The translations under genes and the position numbers were made by a program. Below are positions 1 through 8,524 of a stretch of DNA of 64,000 nucleotides, piece after piece. The DNA is from Allomuricauda sp. CP2A. Lineage in GTDB: Bacteria > Bacteroidota > Bacteroidia > Flavobacteriales > Flavobacteriaceae. Each line of letters begins with the position of its first letter. The first letter of the stretch is position 1. Where the stretch lies: NCBI RefSeq assembly GCF_001683915.1, contig NZ_LXTT01000034.1, positions 1-64,000 on the forward strand, in the 5' to 3' direction. Under the pieces are notes generated by a model. It was not told the origin of the DNA. It did not search any database and was given only the letters and a program-made list of their open reading frames with translations.

Positions 1-177
1 AAACTTAGTATTGATTTAATGTTAACTACTCCAATTTTATGTTCCCAATGGGTTGATTAATTTTTAAAGAATTATAAGTTAAACCTTAAGAAAATAGTGT
101 AATGGTTTTATTCTTTGAAAAAACAAAATATAATTACGCTTAGTTTTCTTAAAACAATCAACAAAATAGGTAGAATG

Positions 178-194
178 GTAATACGCTGTATTAC
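178..194. promoter_or_regulatory. Perfect 7-bp-arm dyad, candidate operator
   Basis: The sequence reads GTAATAC, then GCT, then GTATTAC, a perfect inverted repeat with a 3-nt spacer, in the 283-nt AT-rich stretch before rpiB. It looks like a binding site for a dimeric repressor. No regulator gene is visible beside it, and the gene to the left is outside the window. The rest of bases 1-177 shows nothing I can name. Confidence 0.35.
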
Positions 195-212
195 AATCCC
201 AAAAAAGGAATA

Positions 213-257
213 GTTGATTTTTATCAACAAGGGCAATTAAAAAGAATCGTATTTTTG
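213..257 (+). promoter_or_regulatory. Candidate rpiB promoter with upstream dyad
   Basis: TATTTTTG at 250-257 fits the Bacteroidota -7 consensus TAnnTTTG and lies 27 nt before the rpiB ATG. No convincing -33 TTTG is seen at the usual 19-21 nt spacing. A dyad GTTGAT-TTTT-ATCAAC at 213-228 sits where an activator or repressor could contact the promoter. Both assignments are by motif only. Confidence 0.4.
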
Positions 258-283
258 TAATCCATCAAATTAATACCAGAACC

Positions 284-715
284 ATGAAAATTGCCATAGG
301 GAACGATCATGCCGGAACCGACTACAAGCTAGCCATTATTGGGCTTTTAAAATCGAAAGGAATAGAAGTTATAAATTATGGTACCGATGGTACCGACAGT
401 GTGGATTATCCAGACTTTGTGCATCCTGTGGCCAAGGATGTGGAAGAAGGAAAAGTGGATATGGGCATAGTTGTCTGCGGAAGCGGAAATGGTGCCTCCA
501 TGACCATCAATAAACACCAAAAAGTACGCGGCGCCCTTTGTTGGAACAAAGAGATAACCGAGCTGGCCAGGGAACACAATAATGCTAATATTTTAAGCCT
601 TCCAGCACGATTTATCGCACTACCCCAGGCGTTGGATATGGTAGAGACTTTTTTGAACACCGAATTTCAAGGGGGGAGACATGAAAGGAGAATAGAAAAA
701 ATACCCTGCAGTTAA
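284..715 (+). CDS. rpiB: Ribose-5-phosphate isomerase B (RpiB/LacAB family)
   Basis: A 143-residue cytosolic sugar-phosphate isomerase, probably interconverting ribose 5-phosphate and ribulose 5-phosphate in the pentose phosphate pathway. The N-terminus IAIGNDHAGTDYK and the active-site stretch VVCGSGNGASM, with its catalytic Cys, are family hallmarks, and RGALCWN and HNNANILSLPARF follow as expected. Length is normal for the family. It starts at the ATG at 284, and the metal exporter gene begins 9 nt after its stop, so the two may be co-transcribed. The sequence cannot exclude a preference for allose 6-phosphate. Confidence 0.9.
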   Translation: MKIAIGNDHAGTDYKLAIIGLLKSKGIEVINYGTDGTDSVDYPDFVHPVAKDVEEGKVDMGIVVCGSGNGASMTINKHQKVRGALCWNKEITELAREHNNANILSLPARFIALPQALDMVETFLNTEFQGGRHERRIEKIPCS

Positions 716-724
716 ACCAAGTAC

Positions 725-1645
725 ATGGGCCATCACCACCACCATCATGGTCATTCACATGCACACAATGATTTAAAAGGAAGAAATCTTCTTATTTCCA
801 TCTTTTTGAACATTGCCATTACCGTTTCCCAGGTCATTGGAGGATTTATTTCCGGAAGTTTGGCCCTTTTGTCCGATGCGCTCCATAATTTCAGTGATGT
901 ACTTTCCTTGGTAATTAGCTACGCAGCGACCATTTTTGGAAAGAAAAAAGCGTCCAGCCATAAAACGTTTGGGTACAAAAGAGCCGAGATTATGGCGGCT
1001 TTTGTAAATGCCGCCACCCTGGTGGTGGTTGCCATTTTTTTGATGAAAGAAGCCGTGGAACGCCTGTTCGATCCACAAGAAATAGAATCGGGTTTGGTAA
1101 TATGGCTTTCTTTATTGGGTATTTTGGCCAATGGTTTCAGTGTGTTGTTGCTGAAGAAAGATTCTGAAAGCAATATGAACATGAAATCGGCATACCTGCA
1201 TTTGTTGACCGATATGATGGCTTCTGTGGCCGTTTTGATTGGTGGTATTCTCATGAAATTCTTCCAAATCTATTGGGTGGATGCCATATTGACCATGTTG
1301 ATTGGCATTTACTTGATTTATATGGGATACGATTTATTGAAGGAATCCACCAAAGTATTGATGCTCTTCACCCCAAAATCCATAGTAATACAAGACATTG
1401 TAGAAACCATCTGCACCATAGAACCTGTAAAAAATGTTCACCATGTACATATTTGGCAACTCAATGAAAACGAGGTGCACATGGAGGCCCATATCGATTT
1501 TAAAGAAGACATCAAATTATCCGAATTCGATGCTATTTTGGAAAAGATAGAAGAAAACGTTTACCACAAACACGGCATCAACCATGTGAACATTCAACCG
1601 GAGTTTGACAAATGTGATTCCAAACATGTAATTGTTCAAGATTGA
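725..1645 (+). CDS. CDF-family divalent cation efflux transporter
   Basis: A 306-residue inner-membrane cation diffusion facilitator, expected to export Zn2+ or a related metal in exchange for protons. The N-terminus carries six consecutive His followed by GHSHAH, a likely cytosolic metal-binding tail. Six membrane segments follow, with the metal-site residues of LLSDALHNFSD (TM2) and HLLTDMMASVAVL (TM5). The C-terminal ferredoxin-like domain (about 215-290) contains VHHVHIWQL and MEAHIDF, as in CzcD/ZitB. The GNAT gene's ATG overlaps its stop in a TGATG junction, which implies translational coupling. Metal specificity is not readable. Confidence 0.92.
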   Translation: MGHHHHHHGHSHAHNDLKGRNLLISIFLNIAITVSQVIGGFISGSLALLSDALHNFSDVLSLVISYAATIFGKKKASSHKTFGYKRAEIMAAFVNAATLVVVAIFLMKEAVERLFDPQEIESGLVIWLSLLGILANGFSVLLLKKDSESNMNMKSAYLHLLTDMMASVAVLIGGILMKFFQIYWVDAILTMLIGIYLIYMGYDLLKESTKVLMLFTPKSIVIQDIVETICTIEPVKNVHHVHIWQLNENEVHMEAHIDFKEDIKLSEFDAILEKIEENVYHKHGINHVNIQPEFDKCDSKHVIVQD

Positions 1646-2085
1646 TGGAAGCTGTTGTTAAAACCTTTGATGAACTTTCCACGGATGAGCTATATCAAAT
1701 ACTGCGATTGCGCAGCGAAGTCTTTGTGGTGGAACAGGATTGTGTTTATCAGGATATCGACAACAAAGACCAAAAAGCGCTCCATGTTTTGGGATTAAAA
1801 AATGGGAAGCTGGTCGCCTACACCCGAATGTTCAAACCGGGTGATTATTTTAAAAATGCGAGCATTGGAAGGGTAGTGGTGTCCCAGGAACAACGGAAAT
1901 ATGGGTATGGTAAACAGATTATGCAAGTTTCCATGGCAGCGCTTGAGCAACGCTTTCCAAAAACGACCCTTGAAATTTCAGCACAGAAATATCTTTTAAA
2001 GTTCTACACAGATTTGGGATTTGAGGCCATTGGAGAGGAATATTTGGAAGATGGTATTCCCCATGTTAGAATGCTGTATAAGTAA
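1645..2085 (+). CDS. GNAT N-acetyltransferase (ElaA-like)
   Basis: A protein of about 146 residues with the GNAT acyl-CoA fold. RVVVSQEQRKYGYGKQIM supplies the acetyl-CoA pyrophosphate loop (Q/R-x-x-G-x-G), and VVEQDCVYQDIDNKDQ resembles the ElaA subfamily. I start it at the ATG overlapping the stop of the upstream exporter, although a TTG one codon earlier is also in frame. The acceptor substrate is unknown. The overlap suggests it is made together with the exporter, but a functional link is only inferred. Confidence 0.82.
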   Translation: MEAVVKTFDELSTDELYQILRLRSEVFVVEQDCVYQDIDNKDQKALHVLGLKNGKLVAYTRMFKPGDYFKNASIGRVVVSQEQRKYGYGKQIMQVSMAALEQRFPKTTLEISAQKYLLKFYTDLGFEAIGEEYLEDGIPHVRMLYK

Positions 2086-2100
2086 AGCCCTTTGAATGCC

Positions 2101-2130
2101 TGTCACCCTGAGCGTAGTCGAAGGGTAACA
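2101..2130. repeat. REP-like hairpin, copy A (loop GAGCGTAGTCGA)
   Basis: The stem ACCCT (2105-2109) pairs with AGGGT (2122-2126) around the 12-nt loop GAGCGTAGTCGA, and TGT/ACA extends the stem past one mismatch. It is 15 nt beyond the GNAT stop. The loop core recurs at 2216 and 40198 with different but self-complementary stems. Confidence 0.7.
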
Positions 2131-2211
2131 GTAGAAATAACTTCGGAAAAGGGATCCAATTTTCTCAAATTTTGAAAGAGGAATTAATTTAATTGTCCCC
2201 TTGAGAACCTG

Positions 2212-2231
2212 CACTGAGCGAAGTCGAAGTG
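2212..2231. repeat. REP-like hairpin, copy B (loop GAGCGAAGTCGA)
   Basis: The stem CACT/AGTG encloses the loop GAGCGAAGTCGA. Flanking CCCC (2197-2200) and GGGG (2240-2243) could form an outer stem. It lies between the GNAT gene and the end of the restriction-modification pair. Confidence 0.65.
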
Positions 2232-2286
2232 GGACCTTAGGGGTGTTTTATATAATAGATTCCTGCCCAGTCGGGAATGGCATATA

Positions 2287-2895
2287 TTAAACCAACCGCT
2301 TTGCCACCCCGACAGCAATTAAATACTCCAATTTTAATACAAGATTTATAGGTTTTTCCGCTTTGTTTTGGGTGGAAAAGAAAAGATAACCCTCGTGCCA
2401 TGGATTTAGTTTCGCCAACCCCAATTTACCGTGAAGATTCTTATTTGCACCGATAATTTTTTCCAACCGTTCCTGTGTTAAGCCCAAATCGGCCAAATGC
2501 CCGATCAGTTTTTTCCGATTTACAAAGGTGATGTTGCAAGCCGTAAAGCAGTCTTCCTCATCAGAAAAAATACTGGTCACCAAGGCATAAAAATGGGTCT
2601 TTTTGGAAGCATCGAACAGCCAACCCTGTTTTTGGGCATGGTTTTTTTCGTAGAAAAGCTCAAAAGCAAACGTGGGCAGACTTTCATTGATATAATCCAA
2701 TTGGGCTTTCTCATCCACCAAATAGGTGTTGCCCGTTTTCTTATCCGTAAGGATTAAATCTATCCCTTGAAACTGTTGTTCCAAGTCACCGATTCGTTCA
2801 AAACGATACTGTTTTAAATGTTTTTTATAATACGAATCCAATAATGGGGTTAAACGTTGTTCTTTGGATAGGTCAGCTTTGAACTTGCTTTTCAA
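2287..2895 (-). CDS. Probable type II restriction endonuclease (PD-(D/E)XK-like), unassigned family
   Basis: A 202-residue protein that I do not recognise by family. It overlaps the 3' end of the cytosine methyltransferase gene by 23 nt, the classic position of a partner endonuclease. Residues 44-63 (GID at 44-46, then DEK at 61-63 within YLVDEKAQ) fit a PD-(D/E)XK core, D46-X14-D61-X-K63, on predicted beta strands. The start is a TTG: there is no ATG anywhere in the frame, and an in-frame stop lies only 30 nt upstream of it. Coupled, inefficient initiation would suit a nuclease that must lag behind its methylase. Function is inferred from context and motif. Confidence 0.6.
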   Translation of the reverse strand: MKSKFKADLSKEQRLTPLLDSYYKKHLKQYRFERIGDLEQQFQGIDLILTDKKTGNTYLVDEKAQLDYINESLPTFAFELFYEKNHAQKQGWLFDASKKTHFYALVTSIFSDEEDCFTACNITFVNRKKLIGHLADLGLTQERLEKIIGANKNLHGKLGLAKLNPWHEGYLFFSTQNKAEKPINLVLKLEYLIAVGVAKRLV

Positions 2896-4120
2896 CTTCG
2901 GATATTTTCTGGAACAGCGCGGAACCTATCTGTTCCACAACACCCACCACCAAGGCGTTTCCCATAAAAAATGCCCGTTTGGCATCAGGAATACCCTCCA
3001 ATAAGGTATGATTGTCCGGAAACATATTCAACCGTTCCAATTCAACAGGAGAAAGTCTTCGCAGTCCTTTTTTGGTTTGGACCACGTGCTTAAACCGGGA
3101 AGGGGATTTGCCGCCCTCTCCGGTTATAATGGTTCTGGAAGGTTGATCAAGCGCATCGGGAAACACCATGCTTCCCTCGCTATAGTTGTATTCAAAACCC
3201 GCTTTGGTCTTGCGAACTTCTTTTTTTGCACCTTTTAAATATTCCCATTTGGGCAGGTCGGTTTCGTCAATATAGAGACTTGCGTCTGCGGAACCGTTTT
3301 CCAAGACATCAGAAAGTAGGGTACGATGTCCATCGTAGGAAGGTGTGGTTTTTAAGGTGAAAACAGACCCATCCACACAGATTCCCGAGTTTAAAAACGG
3401 AGAAAGTCCCTTTTCTGCATTAAAATGATTTGAAAGGGAGACTAAATTTTGCTCCAAATCAAATGAAACTGGATTTTGGGCAGTTTTTTCCACCGGAAAA
3501 GCTGTAGAAATGACCCCATCCTTCAACAGCCAATCCTTAGGATTGGAATTTTTTAGGGATTTGAACAGCTCTGTGGATATGTGATACGCCAGAAAAAAAA
3601 CGCGCCTTCGGCGCTGCGGCATTCCATACTCGGCCGCATTAATCACACGCCATTCCACAGCATACCCCAAATCATTCAAGCTTCGGAGCATTATGGCAAA
3701 ATCACGGCCCCGTTGGGCGGAAGGCGATTTTAAAAGGCGATCCACATTTTCCAAAAAGAGATAGTTGGGTTTATTTTTCTTTTCGGAAAGAATACGGTGA
3801 ATGGACCACCAAAGCACCCCCTTTTTTCCAATAAGGCCCTTGGAGTTTTTTAGGGTAGTGGCCACGGAGTAATCCTGGCAGGGAAAACCGCCCACCAACA
3901 TATCGTGGTCGGGAATTTCGGCTGTTGCTACCTCTTCAATATTGCTGTTGGAGTGATTTTGGGGTCCAAAACGGGCCTCATATACCAAGGAAGCGTGTTG
4001 CATTTTGGTAGAAGGTTCCCATTGGTTGCTCCACACTACTGCGTAGCGCCCTGTTTTTTCCAAGCCCAAACGAAAACCGCCCACACCGGCAAAAAGTTCA
4101 CAGACCTTAAGTTTTTGCAT
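2873..4120 (-). CDS. DNA (cytosine-5) methyltransferase
   Basis: A 415-residue modification enzyme that transfers methyl from S-adenosylmethionine to C5 of cytosine. The ordered motifs are visible: motif I FAGVGGFRLGLE (10-21), motif IV GGFPCQDYS with the catalytic Cys81, motif VI LENV (123-126), motif VIII QRRRR (169-173), and a C-terminal GNALVVGVVEQIG motif X. The region between about 180 and 350, with TIITGEGGKSPSRFKHV, is the target-recognition part, and its site cannot be read. Length is typical and the gene appears intact. With the overlapping downstream gene it forms a compact type II restriction-modification cassette amid housekeeping genes. Confidence 0.93.
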   Translation of the reverse strand: MQKLKVCELFAGVGGFRLGLEKTGRYAVVWSNQWEPSTKMQHASLVYEARFGPQNHSNSNIEEVATAEIPDHDMLVGGFPCQDYSVATTLKNSKGLIGKKGVLWWSIHRILSEKKNKPNYLFLENVDRLLKSPSAQRGRDFAIMLRSLNDLGYAVEWRVINAAEYGMPQRRRRVFFLAYHISTELFKSLKNSNPKDWLLKDGVISTAFPVEKTAQNPVSFDLEQNLVSLSNHFNAEKGLSPFLNSGICVDGSVFTLKTTPSYDGHRTLLSDVLENGSADASLYIDETDLPKWEYLKGAKKEVRKTKAGFEYNYSEGSMVFPDALDQPSRTIITGEGGKSPSRFKHVVQTKKGLRRLSPVELERLNMFPDNHTLLEGIPDAKRAFFMGNALVVGVVEQIGSALFQKISEVEKQVQS

Positions 4121-4136
4121 GCCCCAAAAATAGGAT

Positions 4137-4625
4137 TTATTCTATCTTTTTTCGATTGGAATCATAAAGGCCCACCAAAACACTGTTCCCATTTTCATCC
4201 ACTTTAATGCCACCATATTTGGCGTCAGCATATTTTTCGCCTTCGCCCTCCTGAAAGAAAAAAGATGCTGCACCGATCTTAACCGCGCTCCATTCACCGA
4301 TGTTGTATTCAATAAGATACTCGTTTTCGTTTTTGGGAGCATTATTTTTTTGATAGCGATTGTGTTGGGCCACGCCTTCAGAATCCAAAGTGACCACACA
4401 ATACCCCCGTTTAGGAATCTGATCGATGATCACTTCATCTGAAATGGCATAGTTCAACCGCATATAATCCCCTTGCATTAAAGATCGGGGATCTACAGGG
4501 GCAAGTTCCAAAAGAATCAGCTGTCCATCTTCTATAATGTCTTCTTTTTGCACAATGGCATAATTAAAAAATCCCAAAAACAGGACCAGATTGACCAAAA
4601 TGATGAGCGCGCTATACTTTTTCAT
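4137..4625 (-). CDS. GDYXXLXY-domain protein
   Basis: A 162-residue protein with one N-terminal membrane segment (about 7-25) and a predicted periplasmic domain. The diagnostic motif is GDYMRLNY within LMQGDYMRLNYAI. The family has no settled function and commonly sits beside DUF4401 and DUF2157 proteins, as here. Its start overlaps the end of the DUF4401 gene by 14 nt, so translation is probably coupled. Confidence 0.85.
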   Translation of the reverse strand: MKKYSALIILVNLVLFLGFFNYAIVQKEDIIEDGQLILLELAPVDPRSLMQGDYMRLNYAISDEVIIDQIPKRGYCVVTLDSEGVAQHNRYQKNNAPKNENEYLIEYNIGEWSAVKIGAASFFFQEGEGEKYADAKYGGIKVDENGNSVLVGLYDSNRKKIE

Positions 4626-5688
4626 TGGAGTTTAGCTTTTTGGTGAGGAAAATATAAAAGAGCAGAAATACCAATCCTGAAGAAAACAGGATTATGGACT
4701 TGGTCAACAAGGTAAAATTAAGATCGTAATAATATTGAATCACAAAATACACCAACGAAATGATACCTATGGACAAGCCCGTTTTGTAATTGACCTTGAA
4801 GCTCAATAAAACAATAAGGAGCGCTCCCGAAATGGCTGGCGCAAACAATGTGGGCAATAGGGTAAGGGCACTAAAAAGATATACCCCAATTTTGGTTTTC
4901 AAAGTTGAGACCTCAAATGTTTTTAGAAGTGAGTGGACCACATACATCAAGATCAGGATAATGACCAATGAGGATATCCAGAAATGGTTTTTAGACAAGA
5001 AAAAGAACTCTTGTTTGATGGTGGCCACAAGACCAAATAACAAAGAAAACACCAAGGCTATACGGAGGGGGTCGTACAATTTCACCAATTTCAAATCGGA
5101 GGTGAGGATGCTTGATTCGTTCAAGAACACATAAGTGAGGGCAAAAGCATGTAGGTTGATATACAGATGAACCAAGCTGTACACATCATTGGAAACGATC
5201 AAGGTCAAAAACCCACCGCTAATGATCAATAGCGCAAAGAAGGACAAAATTGGATTTTGAACAATAAACAAGCTGCAAAGTGCCACGGCCATGACCAAGA
5301 GTGTAACGACATCCTCGTTGATGTCAAAAGTGAAGAGCCCAAAAATGAAAAGCACCAGACCAAGCATATAGAGCGAAATACCTATGGTATCCATGATGAG
5401 CGCATCATATTTTTTTGTGAGAAAAACGGATATGATGATTAAACCAATCCCCACCAACAATATTGCCGCCTCGGACTCATATAAGCCCAAAATCAAGAGA
5501 AAGCCCAAAAAAGCAAGGGAAGCCAAGATGCCGCCAAAAATGGAGAGTGCTTTAATGATAAAATTGGATTTTTCCCCACCCCTTTTTTGATATTCTTCCA
5601 AAATAGCAGGTTCATCACACTGAAAAGAAGAGCCCTCAAGGGATTTGATGTTTTTTATATGCTGCTGTATATCCTCTAACTTGCCCAT
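4612..5688 (-). CDS. DUF4401 multi-pass membrane protein
   Basis: A 358-residue protein. After a soluble N-terminus of about 45 residues it is a run of roughly ten hydrophobic segments. It is recognised as DUF4401 by character and by its place between DUF2157 and GDYXXLXY genes. It overlaps both neighbours (13 and 14 nt), so the three products are probably made in fixed ratio. No catalytic motif is evident. Confidence 0.8.
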   Translation of the reverse strand: MGKLEDIQQHIKNIKSLEGSSFQCDEPAILEEYQKRGGEKSNFIIKALSIFGGILASLAFLGFLLILGLYESEAAILLVGIGLIIISVFLTKKYDALIMDTIGISLYMLGLVLFIFGLFTFDINEDVVTLLVMAVALCSLFIVQNPILSFFALLIISGGFLTLIVSNDVYSLVHLYINLHAFALTYVFLNESSILTSDLKLVKLYDPLRIALVFSLLFGLVATIKQEFFFLSKNHFWISSLVIILILMYVVHSLLKTFEVSTLKTKIGVYLFSALTLLPTLFAPAISGALLIVLLSFKVNYKTGLSIGIISLVYFVIQYYYDLNFTLLTKSIILFSSGLVFLLFYIFLTKKLNSNEKV

Positions 5689-6626
5689 TTCTTTTGATAG
5701 TTCAATAAGATTTTAATCAACAAGGTAATGCTGGTCACAATAAAAACTCCGATGGCAAAAAGCATGCTCGCTTCATCCGAAATGTCCAACAAAGCTGCAC
5801 TAAGCATAATGATCACACTAAAAGGAACAACGGAAAGATAAAACAGGCTCTTGGTTTTTAGCCCATACCAGATACCCACCCCATAACATAATGCCGTTAA
5901 GAAGAGCAGTATTAAAAATGAAGGTTCCATTTCTTCAAAAATTCCACCCGAAACACCAATGGTTGCACACGCAACGGTCGCCAAAGCGATAAGTTGCACA
6001 AACCAAGACGGAAAAGGGGCCAATTTAAGAATACGGGGCAACCAGAGAAAGGACACAAGAAAAAGCCCATTTATGGAAAAGAGCAATGTATACAAAAACA
6101 TTTCGGACCATTCATGGGCCACTTGTTCCGCATAAAGAAAAAGCGTGGTGTTTACCAGGACTACAAAAAGCGTCCAAAGGGGAGCAAAGTTGGAAAACAG
6201 GACCCAAACAAAAACACATAGCGTCCAGCCCAGGAAAAAATCATACGCATTGGCCCCGGTTTGATACACCTGTCCAAAAACAGCATACAAGACCCCAACC
6301 AAAATGGACGCAGCCAGAACCAGCATTTTTTTGACCAAAGGTTTTGCCTTGGTGAAAACCGCCGCCAGAATCAAAATGACAATGAGGGACTCAATCAATC
6401 CAAGCTTTGCAAACTTGTGCAGGTCTGCCCAGTTATAGGCAAAGAAAAAGATGATTCCCGCAGTGGTAAAGGAGACACCCAAAGCCAATAACAGGAGCTG
6501 TAAAAATCGTCGCCAAGAAGAAAGGCCATTGTAAATGTGCTCTTCCAAGGTTTTCCGCACACCCGCATCGGACCAATTGCTGTGGTTGCAGAGTATCTGT
6601 ATGTCTTCGCGATCAATTTTTGGCAT
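5676..6626 (-). CDS. DUF2157 multi-pass membrane protein
   Basis: A 316-residue first gene of the trio. The soluble head MPKIDREDIQILCNHSNWS precedes about nine hydrophobic segments starting near residue 40, the usual DUF2157 layout. The biochemical role is unknown. Its stop region overlaps the DUF4401 start. Confidence 0.82.
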   Translation of the reverse strand: MPKIDREDIQILCNHSNWSDAGVRKTLEEHIYNGLSSWRRFLQLLLLALGVSFTTAGIIFFFAYNWADLHKFAKLGLIESLIVILILAAVFTKAKPLVKKMLVLAASILVGVLYAVFGQVYQTGANAYDFFLGWTLCVFVWVLFSNFAPLWTLFVVLVNTTLFLYAEQVAHEWSEMFLYTLLFSINGLFLVSFLWLPRILKLAPFPSWFVQLIALATVACATIGVSGGIFEEMEPSFLILLFLTALCYGVGIWYGLKTKSLFYLSVVPFSVIIMLSAALLDISDEASMLFAIGVFIVTSITLLIKILLNYQKKWAS

Positions 6627-6810
6627 GTGGCTGATAGAACTTTAGGAAAGATACCAAAATAGAAGAAGTATCAACACATAAATTGATGTAGGGCGGTTTT
6701 CAGTTCATAAAAAAAGGCCTTTCATAAACCCAAACAGGGGTTTGATCAATTTATAAACAGTTTGTTACGGTATTGGCCCTAAGTTGGGGAAAATATAACA
6801 CTTTGCTACT

Positions 6811-7407
6811 ATGGTACGATATACTTTAGTCCTGTTCATTCTTTTTATGAGTTGCATGCCGAAGAAAAACTCCCAAAATCAGGAGAAAACGACCTCGAAT
6901 GATACGGTTGTGCACAAGGCCAAAACCATTTCAAATAACATTGAAGAGCCAAAAACCATTACTGAAACAAATACTGGCACAGAGGAGCAACCCGATTTGG
7001 AATACAGCATTGAAGATAAAGGATGGCTTTATGATCCTTTTGATTTTCCTTTGGAAATAGAGGCCATCAAGTCCCTTTTGGGTGAAGAAGTTGAAATCAA
7101 AGAGGAGTATGTTGATGATGAACATGGAGCATATACGTATACCACCGTTACATATCAGGACACAGAAATCAGTTTTTATGACTTTGGAGGCTATGAGACC
7201 AAAATTACTACACCAAAATTATCGGTCATGGACGGCATTAAGATTGGGATGAAAAAAACGGATTTCATCGAGGCCATGAAATTTGATCCCAAAAAAACCG
7301 CAACAGCAAATATTTTTAGTCTCACGGATATTTATGGAAATATGGAGTTCCGCTTCCAATCAGACACGTTATATCGTATTTCCGGGTATTACCAAGAGGG
7401 CGATTAG
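6811..7407 (+). CDS. Hypothetical lipoprotein
   Basis: A 198-residue protein with a short signal peptide ending in the lipobox LFMSC (Cys15), then a low-complexity linker of about 45 residues rich in Lys, Thr and Glu. The C-terminal domain (about 70-195) contains SVMDGIKIGMKKTDFIEAM and ends in LYRISGYYQEGD, resembling small beta-rich periplasmic domains, but I cannot name a family. Its end overlaps the convergent membrane-protein gene by 4 nt. Confidence 0.75.
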   Translation: MVRYTLVLFILFMSCMPKKNSQNQEKTTSNDTVVHKAKTISNNIEEPKTITETNTGTEEQPDLEYSIEDKGWLYDPFDFPLEIEAIKSLLGEEVEIKEEYVDDEHGAYTYTTVTYQDTEISFYDFGGYETKITTPKLSVMDGIKIGMKKTDFIEAMKFDPKKTATANIFSLTDIYGNMEFRFQSDTLYRISGYYQEGD

Positions 7408-8396
7408 AATATATCTTGGTAGAAAGAACCCAAAAGGATTACAGAAAAAATGAACAAATAGAAGAGAAGCATACGGCTCACATAGGTAGAAAACCCCTGT
7501 TTTTGTAAATTTTCGGCCAAACGGGAAATATGGGGACTATTGGGCATGTACATGATTTCCAGCTCGTGCATATCCGGTAGGCCAGCTATTTCCAACTTGC
7601 CAAGAACCTTTTTGTCACTTCCCTCAATGATCTGGCCTCTTTGGTCTGGATACGTATAGGTAAATTTCACTACAGGATTATTATTGACAAGGGTACCGGT
7701 GTTCTCATATTGTTTAACCGCGGCAGATGTGCCCAAACCATAATACAATAGATCCCAATTTTGGGATTTGGCCTTTTTGGAGGTCAACAACCCCAACCGC
7801 TTTAAAAGAAAATAAAGAAAAACCAGTATCAAGACAGCAACAATAAAGGTTACGCTCCCCTCTTCAGTGGAGTTGAAAAAAATAGCCTCATAATGTGCAG
7901 GGGATGCACGTATTCTTGAAATGGCCTCGCCCATAAGAAGGTAGCAGCCAGCAACGTAGGCGATGGTCAAAAAACTATAAAAGAGGATTTGCATCATTGA
8001 AATCCGATATTCACCTGTCTCAGGAAAAATGGGATTGCCGGGTTTTTTACCGGAATCCAACAAGATACGCATGGTATCATCCTTTCTAAACCGTTTTAAA
8101 TGAGGCTTTTTGTCCATCAACCTAATTTTGTCCTGAACCGGATATCCTGAAAAGTTTTCAAAAAGAAGGTCAAGCTCCAAAAGGGGGAACTTTCCATTTT
8201 GGAGTGTATTTACCGAAAGTATTGTGGCATTCTTGGCGGGAACAGAGCTGCTTTTTTGAGACTTCCACAACGCAAGGGGGCGAAAAAAGCAGTAGCGCAT
8301 CAACTTGTACAGCCAAAAGAGCAGGACAAGACAGACGATGGTCAGAGCGATAATTGTGTAGGTCATGGGTCTCGGACTAAAGTTATTTAGGAGCAA
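7404..8396 (-). CDS. DUF3592-like membrane protein
   Basis: A 330-residue protein with hydrophobic segments near 13-33, 133-155, 183-205 and 305-325. Two extramembrane beta-rich blocks, TILSVNTLQNGKFPLLELDL and the region with VVKFTYTYPDQRG followed by LEIMYMPNSPHISRL, look like the duplicated unit of DUF3592 proteins. Function is unknown, and the family call is by pattern only. Confidence 0.6.
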   Translation of the reverse strand: MLLNNFSPRPMTYTIIALTIVCLVLLFWLYKLMRYCFFRPLALWKSQKSSSVPAKNATILSVNTLQNGKFPLLELDLLFENFSGYPVQDKIRLMDKKPHLKRFRKDDTMRILLDSGKKPGNPIFPETGEYRISMMQILFYSFLTIAYVAGCYLLMGEAISRIRASPAHYEAIFFNSTEEGSVTFIVAVLILVFLYFLLKRLGLLTSKKAKSQNWDLLYYGLGTSAAVKQYENTGTLVNNNPVVKFTYTYPDQRGQIIEGSDKKVLGKLEIAGLPDMHELEIMYMPNSPHISRLAENLQKQGFSTYVSRMLLFYLFIFSVILLGSFYQDIF

Positions 8397-8524
8397 TCTT
8401 TAGTACCAAGGTAGGATTTGGGCGGAGTGAACACCAACAAGATCTGACAATGACAGGATATGGATTGATGGATCGCCCAAACAAATTAGCCGGGTTGCGC
8501 ACCAACCATTAAAAAACAAAAGAA

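Noticed and set aside
725..770. Six consecutive His after the start Met of the metal exporter, resembling an engineered His tag
   Set aside because: It runs into GHSHAH and the natural CDF sequence; His-rich N-termini are common in this family, and no vector sequence is present.
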